Assembly: GCF_019059575.1 (NCBI RefSeq)
Contig: NW_024881840.1
Span: forward strand, 558,001 to 622,000
Source of the DNA: Amphibalanus amphitrite
Taxonomy: Eukaryota > Arthropoda > Thecostraca > Balanomorpha > Balanidae
Reading direction: 5' to 3'
Length of the DNA: 64,000 nucleotides
The position numbers and the translations under genes are program-made. Under the pieces are notes generated by a model. The model had not been told where the DNA came from. It worked only from the letters and a program-made list of their open reading frames with translations, and made no database searches. This document shows, piece by piece, positions 57,317 to 64,000 of this stretch (the first letter of the stretch is position 1; each line of letters starts with the position of its first letter).

Positions 57317-58324
57317 TTAACCCGCGCACCGACGGGGGGGGGCGGATATCCGCCCCCCCCTGAGGTTTTTCGCGGATAGCGGGAAAACCGCGGCGCGTAG
57401 CGCCGCGAAATTTGGTATGACTATTCTCTCATCAATTTTACACATGGTGTGCAAGTTTGAACCTCCTAACTTTTAAGGTCAGGTCACCAGGTCACTTTGA
57501 ATGACCCAACCTCAAGTCACTTTTTTGCAACTTTGTCACCGTGCCAGAGCTACAGTAGATGTCGGAGGCCTTTGAAAGTCGCAGGATGTTATTAGGTCAT
57601 TAGTAGCTACAATTTGTATATCTCGGAATTTTGATGTCGGTGACCTAAGGTCAGGTCAATTTCGCGACCTCCCCATTATAAGTCAATGGGGGAAAAATCA
57701 ACTCCCTGTTTTTACCACTAAAACGGGTCGGAATGGCTCCATATACCATACATGACTTCACATACGATCAACCTTCACTACCTTGAGGTCTGTTTTGCTG
57801 TTGGCCAGCTGTAAGGTCATGTGACGTCATCAAAGGTCACCAAAGGTTTTTTGCCAATAACTCCTTACAGGAACAAGATACAGCCGTGCGGATGGTCTCA
57901 TTGTGTTCAGCTCGTCAAGACGCATCGAATGATATACATGATGACCTCGAGGTCACGTGACCTGAGGTCAACCTTTGACCTTGACCTTTCGAGGTCAACA
58001 TATATATCATTCGATGCGGATTGACGAGAGGATCACGATGATGCCCTTAGTTTGTTCCTATCTTGACTACTTCGAAAGTTATTCGAGAAAAACCCTCTCC
58101 ATATCTAGCGCCGCCATTTTGACTTTTTCGACCCCTGTGACGTCATCTTTGACCTGACCTGAAAATGACCTTAGTAAAAATTGTAGACCTTGTCCGTGCG
58201 TATCCGATGCCGTTTACCGCTTGTCGCTATCTTGCTTCGTTCTCGAGATCTCAGGGGGGGCGGTCATCCGCCCCCCCCCCGTCGGTACTAAGTTGGCGCA
58301 GACCCCCGTCGGTGCGCGGGTTAA
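57317..58324. mobile_element. TTAA element, D body, word ACCGACGGG
   Basis: TTAA at 57317-57320 and 58321-58324. Left word CACCGACGGGG single; right side doubled. The body matches 17838-18836 inverted, including the central inverted repeat, but the termini and loops differ. Confidence 0.93.
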
Positions 58325-58338
58325 GCTTAAATTGTACT

Positions 58339-59553
58339 TTAACCCGCGCCCCAGTGGCGGTCACGGCCAACTTCGCCCTAGTGGGGGGAGGGGGCATATG
58401 TTACACCACCCACCTCTAACTCAAAAACTAAGAGGGCTAGAAAGACGTGGTAAAAAGCAGTCGATAGCTCTCAATGCGTACGTTTGAATGTATATAGTCT
58501 TTTTTTATCTTAGAGCAATATTGAGGTCACTGGAGGTCATCTAAGGTCAAAAGTTGCCAAATGTCATTATATCTTTTTAGAATAGGTACATGCAGTTATC
58601 TCAGGAACTATGATAGCTAGAGAAGCGCATGGAAAAGCAATCGATAGCTTTTGAACTCTTCTTTTGATAAGGTCGACATTAAAATTGACCTCAGGTCAAC
58701 GGTTAAGCCTCCATAGGTCAAATATTGTGAAAATAGCTGTTTTTTGATAAAACATTTTTACGAATAACTTTTGAACCAGCAAAGACAAAGAACTGGCAAT
58801 GGCACTATCGTGTTTCTCTTCTTCAGCCGCTTCGAAACATATCTTTTTTACCTGGAAAGGTCAAGGTCAAATTTTGACCTCAGGTCAAGGTCACGTGGTG
58901 ACCCAAATAGGTCATGTTGCCTTTCATTCGATGCGTCTCGGCAAGACAAACACAATGAAGCCATCCCCAGCGTTTTATCTCTTTCCAATCGGGAGTCATT
59001 GGCAAAAATATGTTGGTAGCCTCAAATGACCTCGGATGACCTTTCTAGAGGCTATCAGCAAAAAAAGAAACCTTGGTCGTCACGGGTGGTCCAGCTCCAG
59101 ATCGTTGTGATTCGGAAAATTTTGGACTGTTCCTATGCGTACACACGGATCTAGAGGCATTTTCATTTTTCTCCATTGACTTATAATGGAAAGGTCACGC
59201 CAGTGTCCTGACCTTAGGTCACGAATATAAAAAATCCGAGATTTACAAATTATAGGTGCCCATACCATCATGGAACACAGTAAGTTTAAAACCTCTCTTA
59301 CAAGTTACAAACACTGCAGGCTGGACAATGGACATGATTGCAAACTTCTTTAGGCTTGGTCAGTTAATTTGATCTGGTGACCTGACCTAACATGACCTGG
59401 GGTCAACAATTTCACACATTGTCCAAAATTGATGCACAGAAAGATACTCCAGGCGGCGCGGCGCTACGCGCCGCGGTATTTTATTCACACGCAAAAAACT
59501 GGACAGGGTGGTAACATATGCCCCCCCCCCCCCCCACCTGGGGCAAAGGTTAA
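58339..59553. mobile_element. TTAA element, family G
   Basis: TTAA at 58339-58342 and 59550-59553. Left word CGCCCCAGTGG, repeated as CGCCCTAGTGG before the G-tract; right end single. The body matches 23976-25162 inverted. Confidence 0.92.
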
Positions 59554-59792
59554 AGTTGCATGCAATGGTTGGGTTATGTTTCTCCTTTGCACACGACTCT
59601 CCAACCAAAAGCTCTAGCAAACCAGTACTAATTGTAGACGGAAAAGGCACAAATCTGTTCGTCATAATTCATGAGCGGCACGATTTATCAAACACCGCAA
59701 AGACGTTCAGTACATAAGTGTGACAAATTATCAACGGCCGGTAATGCGTGTGGCTCATGTGTCGGATGTCAAATGACAACAAATGGCCTTTC

Positions 59793-61014
59793 ACTAACCC
59801 GCGACCTGGTGGGGGGTGGCTATTTTTTGCCCCCCCCCCCCCTCCAGACTTTTCGATATATCTCCAGAGTCCAGAACCGCTGCGCAGATCGTCACCAAAC
59901 TTTCAGTACCCTCCCGGACATCAATTTTACACATTGTGACCAAAATTTTTTTCCAAAGGCTATGATAGGTTGGCCGGAAATGACGTCAGAGTGACGTCAT
60001 GTTCTGCCGTTTTCGACCAAAAAAAGGGTTTCGCGAGAAGAGCTGTCAGGCCTATAGCTTTGCAAATACAGAAAAATGATAAAGACATAAAAGGTGTAGA
60101 ATCAACAGGGCTATAAAACTGCCATCTCGGATTTGTGAAATTGTTGGATTTTGACCCCCAAAAATCAAAAATAAATTTTTTGGATATAATAATCGAAAAA
60201 TCCAAAACGTTTCTTGAATTTCGCAAAAACCGGAATATATGTGATAGTACTTACCGCCTTCCATCCACATACCAAATTTGAGATTGATACCTCTTTTTTG
60301 GCGATGTTATAGCGAAAAAAACTGCTCAAAATTGATGACGTCAAATTTTCAAACTCAATTTTTAGCAATTCTAGACCCCGTAGCGCAAAACAAAGACCAC
60401 CATTAGACTCCCCGTGACGAGCTGCATCGAATCAATACCCATTTTATGCAAAACTATCAACTTTAAAATTTGACCTTTTTTGGCCTGACCTTGACCTGAA
60501 CTTGACCTGAACTTCACCAGAAGGTGGCCTAAGCCGTACCTGATAGTCTTATAACCAACACCATTGAGTTGGAAATGAAAAATTGGCCATAAAACATGCA
60601 TCACACAACCTTAGTAAAGTTGGGCTCATGTGACCTGACCTGTGACCCTTGGTGACCTGACCTGTGACCTGACCTGGTATTGTCAGTGACCTCTAATAGC
60701 AACATATCTACTAGGCAACTGACGCCCTATCGCTGATTCTCGACAAAATGCGTTTTCCTCGGTGTTATAGCGCATTCCCTAGAAGACCCGTGAACGGTGA
60801 AACATTTCATCTTTGACCTGACCTGTGACGTCATCGGTGACCCCGAGGTCAATGAAATTTGGTTCCCTTCGTCAAATTTGACAGGCCTTTCGAACGCCGT
60901 TTGAACTTTGCGGATCCGTCTAGTAGTTTCGGAGATACGAGGGGGAGGGAATAGCCCCCCCCCCCACCAGGTCGCGTTATAAACAGACCCCACGGCGCGG
61001 GCTATAAACCAAAA
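59793..61014. mobile_element. TTAA-type element, family A relative, eroded ends
   Basis: Left CTAA-CCCGCGACCTGGTGG and right ...CGCGGGC-TATAA, so target sequences are eroded or atypical. It has G-tract hairpins at both ends. The left body resembles family A; the right body matches the fragment at 26100-27392. Confidence 0.8.
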
Positions 61015-62065
61015 TGAGGCAAAGCATGCAATACCTGTGCACTGTGCAGCGTGCAGCTCTCTGCCGTCTTCATCATACATCTTTGAAAGAATGTGACATG
61101 TTGGCACGATGTTCCAGTCCATTAAATGCACTCCTGTACCAATATCTCGTGTAGAGATGGGTAACCATGGGTAGAAACTCTACCCATGGGTCAACAAAGC
61201 GTACCAGTGGAGGTTATCATCACTACCTACCTTTATTTTATTGTTTTGGTGCTTTTATTGATAAATGTGCATTTGCATGTTGAGATGTTATACCTGAAGA
61301 TGGAACAACAAATAGCACAAAGGGAAGTAGGTCTCCGAAATCTCTATTTGAAATTAAACTTTCACTGGCATGTCTATCATGCATCGCTGAAGCATCTAGA
61401 AGTAATAAAATGCGCCTCAGGCTCTCTCACTCAGAAAAATATGCGCCGTGTCTAAGATACCCAATATTCAACATCCCGCGTTTGCAGCGCATGTCAAGAT
61501 TCGCAGCTGCCGCGCCAGGCACCAGCTGGTACGAAGTCGTCTGAGTGACGCGTGACGCAGCTTCTGACGTGGCCCGGAGAGGCCTGCTCTCCTTAGGGAT
61601 CAGTGGCCCGGAGAGGCCGCTCTTGGAGGGATCAGTCCAAACCAGCTCGTAGTAGAGCCGCCCACACACTCCACAGCCCAGCTCCCACCCCATCCCAGCG
61701 GTTACCGCCTCACCTCACCGACCGCTGGGAGTTTTACAGGCCATTGCAGTCAAAGGACGATTTAAATCGGTGTGGTTGCTTTTTCTGGTCTAAACTTCCC
61801 ACTGGCTTATGGCTGGCGCACCACAGCCACCCTATTGCCACTGGGTCAGTAGGTTTGGCCGCGGGCTGCTCCAACCCGTCGTGTGAAATAACGGTAGCTC
61901 GCGTAATTTTGTCGGCCGATATCCCACTGGACCGGGCGCGGCTCGGGGACGCGATGTTGAAACGTCACCTCCTGTCGGCGGGTCACATTGAAGACAAGGT
62001 CGGGGGCGGCAGGTGTGACGTGGTGACGTGGTGACGCACTATAACTAGCCACTCAGCACTGGGTG
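61015..62065. other. No gene recognised
   Basis: Contains a perfect small hairpin at 61165-61189 (CCATGGGTAGA, loop AAC, TCTACCCATGG). Short frames without recognisable motifs. Confidence 0.5.
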
Positions 62066-63008
62066 TTAGCCCTAGAACGCCTAGGGGGGGGGGTGTATCA
62101 ACCCCCCCCCCCCCTGAGGTTTTTTCGAAGTGCACGCTAAACGGCTTGTCGTAGCGGGCTGAAATTTTCAATACCCTCTGGGGCAGCCTTTGCGCATCTT
62201 TTGCCGAAAAAAAAATTGATCGGGTCATGTCAGGTCACGGAGTTATGACGTCATAAGAGGTACAGCCTCCGGCCGACAGTTACCAAACGTGTGCGCCGAA
62301 TCCCTAGGTTTTCTGCCGGTGATACCCACATTGTTTGATGGATCATGATGAAACTTCCCATGCATGTTGGGGCAAGCATTGGCTATCGTGTGGTGCAAGA
62401 AAATTGACCGGGTCAGGTCAGGTCACGGAGTTATGACGTCATAAGAGGTACAGCCTCCGGCCGGATTTTCACGAAGTGTGTACCGAGTCCCGAGGTTTTC
62501 GTTTGCTGTGAATTGATTGTTGGAAGTTGGAAATACACTTTTCTGAGTCGTTACCTACAGTATTTATAGCGGAGCAGTGGTCAACAGCCGACGAATCGGG
62601 ACAAACACCGGAGGGTGATGTGACACCATATCACTCATCAGCAATAGGCCTCTTACTTTTATAGGGTAAATACACCAAAAACACCATATATGATGCAGAA
62701 TTGAGTGGGGAATACGTTGTTGAAGGTTTGAAGTTAATATCTCTCACCGTTTTGCCGCAATCGTTGCGCAAAGTTGAAAAAGTTTGATTTTTTCGGAAAA
62801 TTTGACCTTTGACCGGTCATAAGTAGGTCAAATGTTGACCTAGGACCAAAAAATATACCACCAATCGCGAGATCTCGTTGAGAGCAATCCGTTGGTTTTT
62901 TCCGCTAAGCTCTACGACCTTCCGTTTCGAAACGCCAGGGGGGGTCGTAACAACCCCCCCCCCTGGTCGTTCGTGTTATGAGAAATGGCCTGGTCGTGCG
63001 AGGGTTAG
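62066..63008. mobile_element. TTAA-type element flanked by TTAG, B1 body
   Basis: TTAG, not TTAA, is found on both sides (62066-62069 and 63005-63008). Left CCCTAGAACGCCTAGG; right end with the word ACGACCAGG twice, inverted. Same family and termini as 42441-43391, inverted. Confidence 0.9.
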
Positions 63009-63198
63009 TGGACCGGACCCACCACTCCCGCAAACAGTGGAAAGGACTGAGGAAAGACGATGACTTTCCAATGACAGTTCACCGTTTCTGAGAAAGTATG
63101 CTACAGTTTTTTCACCTCGGAATTTTGATATCGATGACCTAAGGTCAGGCCAATTTCTTGACCTCCCCATTTAAGCCAATCGGGGAAAAATCAGGTGC

Positions 63199-63204
63199 TT
63201 TATT
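63199..63204 (-). terminator. Poly(A) signal of the USP-like fragment
   Basis: AATAAA on the minus strand, about 125 bases after the stop codon. The foreign insert ends about five bases further on. Confidence 0.6.
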
Positions 63205-63327
63205 TTCTTGAAATATATTTTCATAACACAATCATTGCAGTCACGTTACAAACTCACAAGTCACAGTGTCCTCAAGAATGGAGGACGAACTGAACGTTCG
63301 CTCGGCCACGGGCGGAAGTGGCAGAGC

Positions 63328-63874
63328 CTACAGCCGCTGGTCGATGGCCGAGTAAAACAGCAAGTATCCGGCTGAGCTTCGCACGCTCCCCCCCGCTCAG
63401 TTCGTGCACCTGATGGTCGTCGTATTTGTGCCATCTGTCCGTATTGGGTGCGCGGCAGAAGGCTGTGTAGTGGCCACTGTCCATGGAACCGTAATGGTTC
63501 ACCACACCGTACAGGTGATACCTGTGGTGCTGTTGGTGCGCATCCTCGGTAGCCAAATGCGGTGACATGTCCAGGTTTTTTAGCGGAAACAGGACGCTGG
63601 ACTGATTCTTCTTCCACGCGCCGTCGTTGTAGAAGCGCTGTATGTGGATGATCAGTACTGGTGGAAGACGCCAGATGTCAAGCCGCTTGGTGGCCCCGTC
63701 GCTGCTTTGACACTCCGGGCAAGTCCAGCCGCTGATTGTGTCGCCCTCCACAAAAAGCTGGATGCACTCGTGGAGCGAGCACTGACTGGCCCTGGCAGGC
63801 ATCGGCACGGAGAGGCGTGAAAATGCCTCAAACTTCGCCGACTGGTTCCCGCAGCTGACGCAGCGCAGCGTGGA
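63328..63874 (-). pseudogene. USP8-like deubiquitinase, terminal exon fragment
   Basis: The minus strand encodes the C-terminal catalytic part of a ubiquitin-specific protease: STLRCVSCGNQSAKFEAFS, LHECIQLF, a zinc-finger CPEC, LPPVLIIHIQRF, then the His box HYGSMDSGHYTAFCR and KYDDHQVHEL. This is closest in style to USP8/USP2-type enzymes that remove ubiquitin. The frame shifts by one base at a run of seven G (plus strand 63388-63394). The expected ending (SAGYLLFYSAID) continues in the other frame to a stop at 63328-63330. The fragment starts right after an AG, as at a splice acceptor, with stops just upstream, so it looks like one last exon. The Cys box is absent. Confidence 0.85.
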
Positions 63875-64000
63875 CTATTATTATTTCCACTAAAACGCGT
63901 TGGTAGCTTAATATACCGTGAATGACTTCATACACGACAAGCCTTCACTACCTTGAGGCCTGTTTTGCTGTTGGGCAGCTGTAAGATCATGTGACGTCTG

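Larger units (their letters stand above)
63110..64000. mobile_element. Family D element fragment containing a gene exon
   Basis: The parts 63110-63193 and about 63880-64000 match consecutive parts of the D element at 57317 (about 57625-57690 and 57705-57830) in the same order and orientation. About 685 bp of foreign sequence replaces some ten bases between them. The left terminus is not found, and the right lies beyond the window. Confidence 0.75.

Noticed and set aside
61603-62034. 143-codon plus-strand frame
   Set aside because: GC-rich and without recognised domains. It runs up to a transposon border and is probably chance.

Overview
The window is from an animal nuclear genome, most likely an arthropod and probably a crustacean. 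Three things point there: a spliced gene for a secreted cuticle protein with one peritrophin-type chitin-binding domain (CPAP1-like), introns up to 10 kb, and dense nests of LINE, Ty3 and DNA-transposon copies. Nothing looks bacterial: there are no operons and no CRISPR array. I recognise no tRNA or rRNA gene by eye.

Layout. 1-2173: the 3' part of a LINE with reverse transcriptase, ending in a (TGAAC)5 tail that abuts the inside of an LTR. 2174-10509: a Ty3/Gypsy-type retrotransposon with gag, pol and an extra ORF carrying an SGNH/GDSL-hydrolase-like domain. It has a textbook -1 frameshift signal at the gag-pol junction, about three one-base frame breaks, and a 1.2-kb DNA element inserted in gag. 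10510-28211: almost entirely nested DNA transposons. 28815-48866: the four-exon cuticle gene (about 1164 aa), with transposon copies in introns 1 and 2. 50135-64000: a second field of the same DNA elements. The last of them contains a broken terminal exon of a USP8-like deubiquitinase on the minus strand.

The dominant and most unusual content is a set of about 27 related non-coding elements, mostly 0.9-1.2 kb. They insert at TTAA (once TTAG), begin CCC and end GGG, and so look like piggyBac-type non-autonomous elements; no transposase is visible. Each end carries a G-tract/C-tract hairpin. The bodies are full of AGGTCA/TGACCT half-sites, CRE-like TGACGTCA and a central inverted repeat with CGAATGATAT arms. 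In most of them a short family-specific terminal word occurs three times: twice directly repeated at one end and once inverted at the other. Copies with nearly identical bodies can carry completely different terminal words on both ends, as if bodies or termini had been exchanged as cassettes at the G-tract hairpins. I consider this the best candidate for an undescribed system.

Several insertions can be proved inside the window. One nested element has its empty site in a sister copy with a single TTAA. A TA-flanked element has its empty site in another sister copy. The gag insertion sits at TTAA and the gag frame is continuous across it. The two LTRs of that retrotransposon differ at one of 112 comparable positions, so both it and the element inside it moved recently. 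All similarities were judged by eye; no alignment or database search was run.
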